Shown: positions 7,878 to 15,262, counted from the first letter of the stretch. The stretch is 24,133 nt of DNA from Methanobacteriota archaeon (GCA_005878635.1 VBLS01000113.1:1-24133); one strand, 5' to 3'. The notes: generated from the letters alone by a model not told the origin. Translations and numbers: made by a program.

Positions 7878-7887
7878 AATATTTCAA
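7878..7887 (-). promoter_or_regulatory. TATA-like box for the M50 protease gene
   Basis: On the minus strand this reads ttgaaatatt, centred about 31 bp before the ATG at 7852. It lies partly in the 36-bp gap after the DUF6015-like gene, so the protease can be transcribed separately. Confidence 0.5.
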
Positions 7888-7888
7888 C

Positions 7889-8272
7889 CTATCTTGCGGT
7901 TACTTGGCGATTCCAGATGTCATCGGGCAAGTCGTCGTAGACCGCGAAGGCGGAGGCCTCGGCCTTGGGACGCTGGGGCTTCGAGAGGGTCTTGATGCGC
8001 TCCACGCGAAGGATCCAGTAGTGGATGCGCCACATCTTGCCCTTCTTGATCATGACCTCTTCTTGGCGCGTCGTGAGGAGGCCCTCTTCCTCGAGCATGT
8101 AGAACACGTCGCGGTCCGCCACGTCGAGGTTGTTGTCGATCGCCTCCGTCTCGAACCCGAAGAAGGACATCAGGTAGTCGGCGAGGGCCCGCAGGTCGTC
8201 CTCCGACATCCCGCGCCTGCCCACCGTGGCCCGCAGGGCGGCGACCGTCTCGGACATCGTCACAACGGGCAT
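7889..8272 (-). CDS. DUF6015-like protein, possible winged-helix regulator
   Basis: The chosen start is the ATG at 8272 (MPVVTMSET), giving 127 residues. An internal ATG at 8257 is an alternative. The open frame continues upstream to 8623 but is antisense to CutA and Arg/Ser-rich. The body is helical: a helix pair (MSEDDLRALADYLMSFFGF), then FYMLEEEGLLTTRQEE, which resembles a small wHTH, then the conserved-looking IKKGKMWRIHYWILR. I associate this pattern with DUF6015 proteins of Thermoplasmata, from memory. It could regulate the adjacent protease, but this is inference. Confidence 0.75.
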   Translation of the reverse strand: MPVVTMSETVAALRATVGRRGMSEDDLRALADYLMSFFGFETEAIDNNLDVADRDVFYMLEEEGLLTTRQEEVMIKKGKMWRIHYWILRVERIKTLSKPQRPKAEASAFAVYDDLPDDIWNRQVTAR

Positions 8273-8300
8273 GGCAACGTCGGAGCCACGAGGACGTCCA

Positions 8301-8310
8301 CTTAAAAGCC
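8301..8310 (-). promoter_or_regulatory. TATA box for the DUF6015-like gene
   Basis: The minus strand reads ggcttttaag, centred about 33 bp before the ATG at 8272 and 48 bp before the ATG at 8257. The spacing favours the upstream ATG with a very short leader. Confidence 0.5.
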
Positions 8311-8390
8311 CGTCGAGGCCATTCCTGTTCCTGACCCTGATACCGGGAGTAGGAGGCACGAGGGCGGCGCATCGACGAGGACCGCATGCG

Positions 8391-8696
8391 ATGGCGTACG
8401 TGACGGCGCCGGATCGGACGAGTGCTCGCAAGATCGCACGGACGATCGTGGAACGGCGGCTCGCGGCCTGCGCGAACCTGTGGCCCGTCGAATCGATGTA
8501 CCGGTGGCGCGGGCATCGCGAGGAGACCCGCGAATTCGTGATCGTCTTCAAGACGCGGAAGGCGCTCCTCCGGAAGCTCATGGCGGCGGTCCGCGGGATG
8601 CATCCGTCCGAGGTGCCCTGCATCGTCTCCTACCCGATGGGGCCCGCCCTGCCCGCGTACCTCGACTGGATCGACGCGGAGACGGATCAGCGGTAG
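8391..8696 (+). CDS. cutA: CutA-like divalent cation tolerance protein
   Basis: The ATG at 8391 gives 101 residues, the usual CutA length, and begins with the first strand (AYVTAPDRTSARKIA). Family landmarks are RLAACANLWPVESMYRWRG, EFVIVFKTRK and HPSEVPCIVSYP, followed by YLDWI near the end. CutA forms a very stable trimer of ferredoxin-like subunits. It binds copper and other divalent ions in vitro, but its true physiological role is debated. A longer open frame from 8226 is antisense to the DUF6015-like gene and was not used. The last 10 bases overlap the convergent MEMO gene. Confidence 0.92.
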   Translation: MAYVTAPDRTSARKIARTIVERRLAACANLWPVESMYRWRGHREETREFVIVFKTRKALLRKLMAAVRGMHPSEVPCIVSYPMGPALPAYLDWIDAETDQR

Positions 8697-9550
8697 ACCG
8701 CGATCGCCCCGTAGCCGACGGCCGTGTGCCCGTCGTGGCTCACGTCGCTCGAGGTGCCGTACTTCAGGAGAGTGGCCGCCTTGGCACCTAGCTGTTTTGT
8801 AGCTGTCAGCATCGAGGCCACGGGGCCGTACCCGCACATCGAGATCTCCGCCTGGGCCACCTTCCCCGAGAATCCCTTCGGGTCGAGGGCGAGGATCCGC
8901 TCGATCGCCTTGGCGTCCTGCTCCTTCGCGAAGGCCGGCGCCGTCAGCCCGCGCGTGGGCAGCTGAAAGTACTGCGGGCCGACGTGGGTGAAGTCCGAGG
9001 ACGCGATGACGACGCAATCCCGTCCCTTCGCGGCATCGGCCACGAGGCCGCCGACCTCCGCCGCGAGTTCGTACTCCTGGAAGGCCATGCAGATGGGGAC
9101 GAATCGCGGGTCGTCCTTCAGCTGTTGCAGGAAGGGGAGTTGAACCTCGATGCTGTGCTCGTCCCGGTGCGACCGGATGTCGTCCTCCAGGGGCGGCTTC
9201 GCGAGCCCGGCATACACGTCCGGGTCGACGTGCGCGATTCCAAGGGGCGTCTGCCAGTCGTGGTTCGTGACGGCGAGCGGCGCCCCGGCGCCATGATGGT
9301 TCGGGCCGAGGATCACGAAGGACGAGGGCCAGCCGTCCGCCGCGAGCGCAGCATACGCATGCGCCGCCACCGGGCCCGAGTACACGTAGCCGGCGTGCGG
9401 CACCACGAGGCCGAGGATCCGACGTTCGCCCGCCCGCACCGAGGGGACGCGACCCGGACCCAGCGGATGGGTGTAGCATTCGCGAATCTGGCGGAGGAGG
9501 CCCTCCTTCGAGCGTTCGTAGAAAGCTCCCGCCACGGCCGGATATCGCAT
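8687..9550 (-). CDS. MEMO family protein (AmmeMemoRadiSam system protein B)
   Basis: This 287-residue protein matches the MEMO1/COG1355 family throughout: PAVAGAFY at the N-terminus, VVPHAGYVYSG (His52), LGPNHHG (His85/86), EHSIEVQLPFL, SSDFTHVG, and MCGYGPV (Cys239). These His and Cys residues correspond to the metal site described in human MEMO1. The fold is related to non-haem dioxygenases. In many genomes it sits with AMMECR1 and a radical SAM protein, neither seen here. It ends the rpoK-eno-rpsB cluster, 11 bp after rpsB, a placement common in archaea. Biochemical function is unresolved. Confidence 0.93.
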   Translation of the reverse strand: MRYPAVAGAFYERSKEGLLRQIRECYTHPLGPGRVPSVRAGERRILGLVVPHAGYVYSGPVAAHAYAALAADGWPSSFVILGPNHHGAGAPLAVTNHDWQTPLGIAHVDPDVYAGLAKPPLEDDIRSHRDEHSIEVQLPFLQQLKDDPRFVPICMAFQEYELAAEVGGLVADAAKGRDCVVIASSDFTHVGPQYFQLPTRGLTAPAFAKEQDAKAIERILALDPKGFSGKVAQAEISMCGYGPVASMLTATKQLGAKAATLLKYGTSSDVSHDGHTAVGYGAIAVYR

Positions 9551-9561
9551 CGAGGCGCCCT

Positions 9562-10185
9562 TCAGAGGGACGCCTCATAATCATCGATCGTCAAGGTAAA
9601 CTCTTCGTCCGACTTCAGGGCCCCGCGGGCCTTGAGGACCTCGCGGGTGAGCAGCCAGTAGATCGTCGCCAGGGCCCGCCGCCCCTTGTTGTTCGTCGGG
9701 ATCACGAGGTCGACGTCGCGCGTCTCGTTGTTGGCGTCGCAAAGGGCGACGACCGGGATGCCGATGTTCAGCGCCTCCCGGAGGGCCTGCTGGTCCGCGG
9801 CCGGGTCCGTGACGACGAGCACCTCGGGCTCGATGAACTCCGGGAGGTTCGGATTCGTGAGCGTGCCGGGGACGAAGCGGCCCGCGAGCACCTTGGCGCC
9901 AATCTGCTTCGCGAACAGCCGAGAGGGCTTCTGTCCGTATTGTCGCGCCGCCACGACCAGGAGGTTCTCCGGCTTGAACCGCGAGAGGAACTTCGCGGCC
10001 TCGCGGATCCGCGTGTCCGTCTTCTTGATGTCGAGGACGTACAGGCCGTCGATCCGCACCTTGTAGATGAAGGGCTTCATGTCGGCGCTTTTCTGCTGCG
10101 TGCCGATGTGGACGCCGGAGGTCAGGTACACGTCCTCGGGGACCAGGAGTCCCTGGACGCCGGTCTGCTCCTCTTCCTGCATCAT
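9562..10185 (-). CDS. rpsB: 30S ribosomal protein S2
   Basis: This 207-residue protein is an archaeal S2. Landmarks are YLTSGVHIGTQQKSADMKPFIYKVR, DGLYVLDIKKTD, PGTLTNP, EVLVVTDPAADQQAL, and the downstream IPTNNKGRRALATIYWLL. S2 sits at the head-body junction of the small subunit. The two adjacent ATGs at 10185 and 10182 are both possible. The first overlaps the enolase TGA (ATGA), indicating translational coupling in the rpoK-eno-rpsB operon. Confidence 0.97.
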   Translation of the reverse strand: MMQEEEQTGVQGLLVPEDVYLTSGVHIGTQQKSADMKPFIYKVRIDGLYVLDIKKTDTRIREAAKFLSRFKPENLLVVAARQYGQKPSRLFAKQIGAKVLAGRFVPGTLTNPNLPEFIEPEVLVVTDPAADQQALREALNIGIPVVALCDANNETRDVDLVIPTNNKGRRALATIYWLLTREVLKARGALKSDEEFTLTIDDYEASL

Positions 10186-11393
10186 GCGCCTGCCTGGAGT
10201 TCCTCTTCGATCCGGATGAGCTCGTTCAACTTCGCGATCCGCTCGCCTCCGACCGCGCCGGTCTTAATACCGAGGCACCCGAAGGCGACGGCGAGATGGG
10301 CGATCGTGTCGTCCGTCGTCTCGCCCGACCGATGCGACATGACGGTCGCGAATCCGGAGCGATGGGCCAGATCCACGGCCGCCCGCGTGTCGGAGAGCGT
10401 CCCAATTTGGTTCGGCTTAATAAGGATAGCGTTGCCCGCATGGAGTTCGATCCCGCGACGCAAGCGCTCGACGTTCGTCACGAAAATATCGTCGCCGATG
10501 ATCTTGCACCGCGCGCCAACGCGCTTCGTGAGCTCGGAGAAAGCCCCGAAGTCCTCCTGGTCGAACGGATCCTCGACGCTGAAGAGCCCGTAGTCTCGCA
10601 CGAGATGCTCGACGAAATCGACCTGGGCCCGTTGCGTGAGGGTTGTATCGCGGTAATGGTATTTTCCGTCCCGGAAGAACTCGGAGGCCGCGAGGTCCAG
10701 GGCGGGCCGCACCGCGAACCCGAGGTCTTTCTCCACGCCCTGGCAGACGTCGGCGAGTAAGCCTAGCGCCTCTTCATCCCCGAGGCGTGCAATCCACGCG
10801 CCTTCATCGCCTCTCCCGAGCGGGACATCGGGCAACTTCTTCGTCAGCGCGTCGCGGACCCGTTGATGCACGCGGGCATTTGCGAAGACATTGCCCTGCA
10901 ACGTCGGTCCCTGCGAGACGACCATGAATTCTTGGATCGTCGTGCCGCCCACGGCGTGGCGGCCGCCCCCGATCACGTTCCCCAGGGGGAGCGGCAAGCC
11001 GGGACGACCGGAGCCCGCGAGGTAGCGGTACAGCGGTTTTCCCGCGGAAGCCGCCGCGACCTTGGCCGATGCAAGCGAGGTCGCGGTCGCGACGTTCGCG
11101 CCGATCTTCTCGAAGTCCGATGTGCCATCGATTTCGCGAAGGAGTCGGTCGAGGCCCGCTTGGTCCGCAACGTCGCGTCCTTTCAACCGGCCCGCGATGG
11201 AGGACCGAAAGATTTGGATCGCCTTATCGACGCCGCCTTTGGGCCATGCGGGAGGCTCGTGCGCACCGGTGCTCGCGCCGCTCGGAGCCGCGGCGCGGCC
11301 GATTACCTTGCCAAATCGAATCTCGACTTCTACGGTCAGGTTCCCGCGGCTGTCGAGGATCTTCCGAATGACCGCGCCCTCAATCGAAGGCAT
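10182..11393 (-). CDS. eno: Enolase (phosphopyruvate hydratase)
   Basis: The enzyme converts 2-phosphoglycerate to phosphoenolpyruvate. Using the ATG at 11393 (MPSIEGAVIRKILDSRGN) the product is 403 residues; a start at 11411 adds six. Motifs are complete for an archaeal enolase: PSGASTGAHE loop, GGGRHAVGGTTIQEFMV with the conserved His and Glu, GDEGAW, metal-binding SVEDPFDQED and IIGDDIFVTN, catalytic LIKPNQIGTL, SHRSGETTDD, and KTGAVGGERIAKLN. The start lies inside the end of rpoK. The stop overlaps the S2 start, so all three are one transcription unit. Confidence 0.96.
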   Translation of the reverse strand: MPSIEGAVIRKILDSRGNLTVEVEIRFGKVIGRAAAPSGASTGAHEPPAWPKGGVDKAIQIFRSSIAGRLKGRDVADQAGLDRLLREIDGTSDFEKIGANVATATSLASAKVAAASAGKPLYRYLAGSGRPGLPLPLGNVIGGGRHAVGGTTIQEFMVVSQGPTLQGNVFANARVHQRVRDALTKKLPDVPLGRGDEGAWIARLGDEEALGLLADVCQGVEKDLGFAVRPALDLAASEFFRDGKYHYRDTTLTQRAQVDFVEHLVRDYGLFSVEDPFDQEDFGAFSELTKRVGARCKIIGDDIFVTNVERLRRGIELHAGNAILIKPNQIGTLSDTRAAVDLAHRSGFATVMSHRSGETTDDTIAHLAVAFGCLGIKTGAVGGERIAKLNELIRIEEELQAGA

Positions 11394-11562
11394 CCCGGAA
11401 CCTCGAGACACTCAAGGGCGCGTGGCCCGAGGCGAGCTCGCGGATCGCGATCTCGAGAGGGTCCGCGGTCGCTTCGGGCGGGAGAATCGAAGGGGCCCCG
11501 AGGGAAATCTGCAACGCCCGGGCGCCGAGGATGCGCGCTCGCTCAAAACGAGTGAGAATCAC
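11380..11562 (-). CDS. rpoK: DNA-directed RNA polymerase subunit K (Rpo6)
   Basis: This 60-residue protein starts with GTG at 11562. It has the RpoK/omega signature TRFERARILGARALQISLGAP, then DPLEIAIRELASG and a short beta tail. It stabilises the largest RNA polymerase subunits, as omega does in bacteria. The length is normal for archaeal RpoK. A GGAG lies about 9 nt upstream (minus strand) and a TATA box about 38 bp upstream. RpoN, L13 and S9, which often precede it in archaea, are absent, so the cluster starts here. The eno start overlaps its 3' end. Confidence 0.95.
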   Translation of the reverse strand: MILTRFERARILGARALQISLGAPSILPPEATADPLEIAIRELASGHAPLSVSRFRDAFD

Positions 11563-11594
11563 GAAAACGTCTCCAGGGCGACGAAAGGACGGGG

Positions 11595-11604
11595 CTCTAA
11601 AAAG
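11595..11604 (-). promoter_or_regulatory. TATA box for the rpoK-eno-rpsB-MEMO operon
   Basis: The minus strand reads ctttttagag, about 38 bp before the GTG at 11562. A start site near 11575 leaves a short leader that carries the GGAG ribosome-binding element. Confidence 0.6.
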
Positions 11605-11629
11605 GTTTCGTCCCTCGCCAGGAGACCGC

Positions 11630-12016
11630 TCAACGGAAGTGGCGTCGCACCAGAATCAGGTACAGCAAGATCAGCCCGGGGAGGATCGCCGTGATCGGCG
11701 AGCCGATGCTCCCGACGATCGAAAGGACCATGACGATGATCGCCAACCACCAGGCCCATGGTCGAAGGTTCAACAGACCCGAGCCGACCGCGATCCAAAT
11801 GATCCCGAAGATGAGGATGATCGCCCCGAGGACGCTCCCCGTCAGACCGAAGCCGAGAGGCAGCCCGACGCCGACGAGCAAGGACGAAAAAGCGACCACG
11901 ACGATGCCGAGGAGCAGGAGGAGGACGCCCCCGAGGATCGTGAGGACAGCGAGGATCGTCACACCGATCGGACGAGATCGGGTCGGTGCGGCAGGATACG
12001 CAGGGTAGGCGGCCAT
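11630..12016 (-). CDS. Small 4-TM membrane protein, hypothetical
   Basis: The product is about 128 residues from the ATG at 12016 (MAAYPAYPAAP); an ATG at 12022 adds two. After a Pro/Ala/Tyr-rich cytosolic start comes RPIGVTILAVLTILGG, then four hydrophobic segments with a polar LRPWAWW turn between the second and third, and a basic end LVRRHFR. This layout is common among small archaeal and bacterial membrane proteins of unknown function. No catalytic residues are visible. It lies 67 bp upstream of rpoK, in the same direction. The next gene on the same strand is another 4-TM protein, so the two form a tandem pair. Confidence 0.75.
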   Translation of the reverse strand: MAAYPAYPAAPTRSRPIGVTILAVLTILGGVLLLLLGIVVVAFSSLLVGVGLPLGFGLTGSVLGAIILIFGIIWIAVGSGLLNLRPWAWWLAIIVMVLSIVGSIGSPITAILPGLILLYLILVRRHFR

Positions 12017-12088
12017 TTGCACGCGGAGCTTCGGATGTGGCTATGCCATAACTATGCTTCGCACGGGCTCTCGAAATCGATAACGAAG

Positions 12089-12106
12089 CTCCGCTCTTAG
12101 GCGGAG
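12089..12106 (-). repeat. Inverted repeat in the gap between two membrane-protein genes
   Basis: The arms ctccgc (12089-12094) and gcggag (12101-12106) flank a 6-base loop and can be extended by two weaker pairs. The element lies between the stop of the upstream minus-strand gene and the promoter area of the downstream one. No T-tract follows it. Confidence 0.35.
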
Positions 12107-12131
12107 TTGCCTCCAATAGACCGGGTCGCAT

Positions 12132-12154
12132 GCGGCGAGGGCCTGCCTCGCCGC
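12132..12154 (-). terminator. Strong GC hairpin downstream of the 12181-12594 gene
   Basis: The arms gcggcgagg (12132-12140) and cctcgccgc (12146-12154) are perfectly complementary over 9 bp with a 5-base loop. The hairpin starts about 27 bp after the stop of the minus-strand membrane protein gene. This suits a terminator or mRNA 3'-end stabiliser. No T-tract follows on either strand, so termination is uncertain. Confidence 0.4.
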
Positions 12155-12180
12155 GGTTTCTGTCGCCCGTGTCGCAAGTT

Positions 12181-12594
12181 CTACTGTGGAGGCATGCTCG
12201 GTGGCATCGGTTGCATCATGCCCGGCGCCATTGGTGCTGGCGGCTTCCACACGGCCCCGAGAATCCCTCCGATGAGGCCCAAAATGAGGCCAATGATGAA
12301 GCCTCCCAGAGTATCGAAGAGGCTCACGACGGAGAACACGATCACCAGGACACCCCAGACCACGTGCTGCTGGGGCTTGACGTACAGCAAGATACCGAAG
12401 ACCATCACGAGCAATCCGTTCACGATTCCGACGACGCCGAGGAGGGTCACCATATTCGCGCCGCCTCCTGGGACTCCCGGCAGGCTCCCCATGAACCCAC
12501 CGACCGCCGCGATCAGTATGCCGACCAGAAGGATGAAGATCCCACCGATCAGCGACAACACTAACCCTGCTGTTGGCTTTTCGCTCGTAACCAA
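12181..12594 (-). CDS. Small 4-TM membrane protein with Pro/Met-rich tail, hypothetical
   Basis: This 137-residue protein starts at TTG 12594 (M-VTSEKPTAG), preceded by a GGAGAGG purine run and a good TATA box about 41 bp upstream. Segments at about 10-35, 47-70, 78-97 and 98-113 are hydrophobic and Gly-rich. The C-terminal tail is rich in Pro and Met (PAPMAPGMMQPMPPSMPPQ) and presumably faces the cytosol. The Gly spacing suggests tight helix packing. No function can be assigned. It precedes the other 4-TM gene in the same direction, with hairpins between them. Confidence 0.75.
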   Translation of the reverse strand: MVTSEKPTAGLVLSLIGGIFILLVGILIAAVGGFMGSLPGVPGGGANMVTLLGVVGIVNGLLVMVFGILLYVKPQQHVVWGVLVIVFSVVSLFDTLGGFIIGLILGLIGGILGAVWKPPAPMAPGMMQPMPPSMPPQ

Positions 12595-12630
12595 TCCTCT
12601 CCCGAATCTGCGAGTTGTATCAAAATCCCA

Positions 12631-12640
12631 TTATAAAAGT
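12631..12640 (-). promoter_or_regulatory. TATA box for the 12181-12594 membrane protein gene
   Basis: The minus strand reads acttttataa in a locally AT-rich patch, about 41 bp before the TTG start. It is one of the strongest TATA matches in the window. Confidence 0.6.
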
Positions 12641-12682
12641 ATTGCGGAAACGCCTCGCGGCATTGACCTTTTCGCGACCACA

Positions 12683-12692
12683 CCTTTTATCA
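12683..12692 (+). promoter_or_regulatory. TATA box for the DUF5679-type gene
   Basis: The element ccttttatca lies about 39 bp before the ATG at 12726. It forms a divergent promoter pair with the minus-strand box at 12631-12640. Confidence 0.6.
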
Positions 12693-12725
12693 GGGGGTAC
12701 CTGTTGCCTCGTCGGTGATTCCCCC

Positions 12726-12872
12726 ATGGTCCAAGGCTATTGCGTAAAGTGCCGGGCAAAGCGGGAGATCAGCAGCGCGGTGGCCGTGAAGCTGAAAAAC
12801 GGCAAGCCCGCGATGAAAGGAAAATGCCCGGTCTGCGGTACGACGATCATGCGAATCGGCGCCGCGAAGTAG
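12726..12872 (+). CDS. DUF5679-type small zinc-ribbon protein
   Basis: This 48-residue protein has two Cys pairs, YCVKCRAKREIS at the N-terminus and KCPVCGTTIMRIG at the C-terminus, separated by a KLKNGKPAMKG strand. This matches the small treble-clef or zinc-ribbon DUF5679 family. Related modules occur at the C-termini of some topoisomerase I proteins, suggesting nucleic-acid binding. The ATG at 12726 gives the family-typical start. The open frame that extends upstream to 12615 covers the promoter and was not used. It appears monocistronic. Confidence 0.88.
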   Translation: MVQGYCVKCRAKREISSAVAVKLKNGKPAMKGKCPVCGTTIMRIGAAK

Positions 12873-12920
12873 GCTGCGCCGGTCCCTTTTCTGCCGCGGA
12901 AGATTCTCGGCGAGGAGACT

Positions 12921-12928
12921 ATTAATAC
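12921..12928 (+). promoter_or_regulatory. TATA box for the class III aminotransferase gene
   Basis: The element attaatac lies about 35 bp before the GTG at 12959. No Shine-Dalgarno precedes the start, consistent with a very short leader. Confidence 0.55.
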
Positions 12929-12958
12929 GGCCCCCGGGCTAGCCAAGCTTCTGGTGCC

Positions 12959-14287
12959 GTGGTGAAGGTCCCGGACATCAAGGTCACGCCCCCAGGGCCG
13001 AAGGCCCGGGAGATCGTCGAGCGCGACCGGGCGTTCGTCGCCACGACGACCAAGTCGGCCCCGATCGTGATCCGCCGGGCGTCCGGTTCGGTCGTCGAGG
13101 ACGTGGACGGAAACCTCCTAATCGACTTCTCCTCCGGGATCTCTGTCCTCAACATCGGCCACGCGCACCCGAAGGTCGTCGACGCCATCTCGAAGCAGGC
13201 CGCTGAATTCACGCACTTCGCGGGGACCGATTTCTACTACGACATCCAAGCGCGGCTCGCGGAACGCCTGGGGAAGATCACGCCCGGCAAGCACCGGAAG
13301 AAGGTGTTCTTCGGGAACTCCGGCGCGGAGGCCAACGAGGCGGCCATCAAGGTCGCAAAGTCCCACAAGAAACGACACATCTTCCTCGCCTTCCTCGGCG
13401 CGTTCCACGGACGGACGCAAGGGACGCTCGCCTTGACCGCGAGCAAGGCGAAGCAACGGGCCGGTTTCTTCCCCATGATGCCCGGTACGGTCCACGTTCC
13501 TTACGCGTACTGCTACCGCTGCCCGTACAAGCTAACGTACCCTTCGTGCGACCTGTACTGCGCGAACATCATCGAGGACGCATACCTGAAGACCGTCGCG
13601 CCGCCGGAGGACGTCGCCGGCATCTTCGTGGAACCGGTCCAAGGCGAGGGAGGATACATCGTCCCTCCGCCAGGGTGGCTGGACCGGATCGCGAAGATCG
13701 CGAAGGACCACGACTTCCTGCTGATCGACGACGAAGTCCAAGCGGGCCTCGGCCGCACCGGCAAGATGTGGGGCATCGAACATTCGAAGGCGACGCCGGA
13801 CATCCTCACGACCGCGAAGTCGATCGCCTCCGGCATTCCGATGGGCGCTACCATCTACCCGGCGGAAATGGATTTCCCAGAGAGCGGGAAGCACTCCAAC
13901 ACCTTCGGAGGGAATCCCGTGGCCTGTGCCGCGTCCCTCGCCACGCTCGACGTGATCGAGGACGAGGGCCTCGTCCACCGAAGCGCGCAGATCGGCGGGT
14001 ACATGGCCAAGCGCCTCGACGAGATGAAGGACCGCTTCGAGTTCATCGGCGATCGGCGCGGCCTCGGACTGATGCAGGCGACCGAATTCGTTACCGACCG
14101 GACGTCGAAAAAGGCCGATTCGAAGATCCGTGACGCGATCGAGAAGGACGCCTACGAGCACGGCCTCATCTTGCTTCCCTGCGGGGAATCCTCGTTGCGC
14201 TACATCCCGGCCCTGAACATCCCGAAAGACGTGCTCGATGCGGGTCTCGATGTCCTTGAGCAGACGTTCCGTCGAGCGGGCAAATAG
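12959..14287 (+). CDS. Class III PLP aminotransferase (ornithine/4-aminobutyrate type or amino-acid racemase)
   Basis: This 442-residue enzyme is a fold-type I PLP enzyme. The Schiff-base lysine is K287 in TTAKSIASGIPMGA, the PLP-binding acidic motif is LLIDDEVQAGLGRTG (D258), and GNSGAEANEAAIK at 119-131 binds the phosphate. A Cys cluster, CYRC at 185-188 plus C197 and C201, occurs in archaeal members of this subgroup. The subgroup includes archaeal ornithine aminotransferases and broad-specificity amino-acid racemases, so the exact reaction is not decided by sequence alone. GTG at 12959 is followed by a second GTG. Its position just before an amino-acid ABC importer suggests use of imported amino acids; that is inference. 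Confidence 0.9.
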   Translation: MVKVPDIKVTPPGPKAREIVERDRAFVATTTKSAPIVIRRASGSVVEDVDGNLLIDFSSGISVLNIGHAHPKVVDAISKQAAEFTHFAGTDFYYDIQARLAERLGKITPGKHRKKVFFGNSGAEANEAAIKVAKSHKKRHIFLAFLGAFHGRTQGTLALTASKAKQRAGFFPMMPGTVHVPYAYCYRCPYKLTYPSCDLYCANIIEDAYLKTVAPPEDVAGIFVEPVQGEGGYIVPPPGWLDRIAKIAKDHDFLLIDDEVQAGLGRTGKMWGIEHSKATPDILTTAKSIASGIPMGATIYPAEMDFPESGKHSNTFGGNPVACAASLATLDVIEDEGLVHRSAQIGGYMAKRLDEMKDRFEFIGDRRGLGLMQATEFVTDRTSKKADSKIRDAIEKDAYEHGLILLPCGESSLRYIPALNIPKDVLDAGLDVLEQTFRRAGK

Positions 14288-14307
14288 CCTCGTGACAGTC
14301 TCGGCCG

Positions 14308-14322
14308 CGGCCTCCTCGGCCG
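14308..14322 (+). terminator. Short GC hairpin after the aminotransferase gene
   Basis: The arms cggcc and ggccg flank a 5-base loop, followed by a short pyrimidine run (ttcctcc). It lies about 20 bp after the aminotransferase stop and before the ABC promoter. It is weak evidence for termination. Confidence 0.3.
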
Positions 14323-14335
14323 GTTCCTCCCGGTC

Positions 14336-14346
14336 AATTCAAATAG
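14336..14346 (+). promoter_or_regulatory. TATA box for the ABC importer operon
   Basis: The sequence aattcaaatag is centred about 27 bp before the ATG at 14368. This predicts a leaderless mRNA for the binding protein. No Shine-Dalgarno is visible. Confidence 0.55.
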
Positions 14347-14367
14347 TGACATGCGTTTGCGCCGGGC

Positions 14368-15261
14368 ATGGCCACGGGAGGAGGTGCGCCACCCCCAGAG
14401 GCGGTGCGGGGGGCAAGGGGTGTCTCGGTTGTCATTGTGGCGGTCATTGCGGTCGTCCTTTTCGTTGCCGGAGTCGGAGTCGGCTGGCTTGTCTTCTCGC
14501 CACCGGCGAAACGTGTCTCGAAACTGTTTCTCGGGACCAACACCCCGTTTCCTCCCTTCGAATTCTATAACAATAGCTTGCTGATTGGGTTCGACATCGA
14601 ACTGATCCAAGACATCGTGCACCGCGGATGGGGATTCAACGAGTGCACGGACACTGTCACGACCGCTTGCTACGAATGGACGGACTTCCAGACGTTCCTT
14701 CCGCTCTTGGCGGCTGTTGGCGAGGGACGAATTGACATCGGAGTCGGCGCCATCACTGAAAATGGCGACACCGGCGCGAAGCGCAATGCCACGATGGACT
14801 TCTCCGACCCATACTACCTGTCAAATCAGGGCGTCCTGAAACGGGCAGGGGATTCGACCGTGTATTGTGCCGCCGCGGATTGTACAGTGGCGGAGTTGGA
14901 TCGGTCGAACCTTAAAATTGGAGCCCAGGAAGTCACGACAAGTGAGTTCTGGGTCGAGGACAACCTGCCCAATGTCACTGGAGCGAACAATCTAGTCCTC
15001 CTGGGGACTGTCGAGGACGTCCTGCTCGCGCTGCGAAACAACGTCGTTGATATCGTGGTTATTGACCTTCCCGCCGGGCAGCGAATCGCGTCCGCGAACC
15101 CAACGACCTATAAGGTGGCAGGCACGATCCGGACAAACGAACTCTACGGCTTCGCAGTGGCGAACAATGACCCCCTGGGGCTGATTCCGGTAATCAACGC
15201 CCAGCTCAGAGCCATCCGGGCAGACGGTACCTACGACGCGTTAATCTCGAAATGGTTCTGA
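14368..15261 (+). CDS. ABC transporter substrate-binding protein, polar amino-acid family 3, membrane-anchored
   Basis: This 297-residue protein has an N-terminal hydrophobic helix (about 19-43, SVVIVAVIAVVLFVAGVGVG) with no lipobox Cys, so it is probably an uncleaved anchor. The binding domain begins with LGTNTPFPPFEF, followed by LIGFDIELIQDI, RIDIGVGAITE, and MDFSDPYYLSNQGVL, all typical of family 3 binding proteins. It ends with the short ALISKWF helix. Paired cysteines (C in NECTD and TACYEW; VYCAAADC) may form disulfides, consistent with an extracytoplasmic location. It presents a polar amino acid to the permeases encoded downstream. Substrate cannot be inferred reliably. Confidence 0.9.
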   Translation: MATGGGAPPPEAVRGARGVSVVIVAVIAVVLFVAGVGVGWLVFSPPAKRVSKLFLGTNTPFPPFEFYNNSLLIGFDIELIQDIVHRGWGFNECTDTVTTACYEWTDFQTFLPLLAAVGEGRIDIGVGAITENGDTGAKRNATMDFSDPYYLSNQGVLKRAGDSTVYCAAADCTVAELDRSNLKIGAQEVTTSEFWVEDNLPNVTGANNLVLLGTVEDVLLALRNNVVDIVVIDLPAGQRIASANPTTYKVAGTIRTNELYGFAVANNDPLGLIPVINAQLRAIRADGTYDALISKWF

Positions 15262-15262
15262 G

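Noticed and set aside
6503..8305. Plus-strand 600-residue frame opposite the M50 protease
   Set aside because: It is very Arg/Asp/Glu-rich without motifs. The minus strand encodes a protease with HEFSHG and PLDGG motifs.
7920..9584. Minus-strand 554-residue frame across cutA, DUF6015-like and MEMO genes
   Set aside because: It crosses three well-supported genes in a different frame and has low-complexity Arg/Gly/Pro content.
10182..11411. Unusual enolase residues (HAVGG, GDEGAW, shortened KTGAVGGERIA)
   Set aside because: These differ from bacterial enolase, but I recall similar patterns in archaeal enolases, so I do not treat them as anomalous.
12041..12250. Minus-strand 69-residue frame near the 4-TM genes
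   Set aside because: It overlaps the 3' part of the better-supported 12181-12594 membrane gene in another frame and has Ala/Thr-rich shadow composition.
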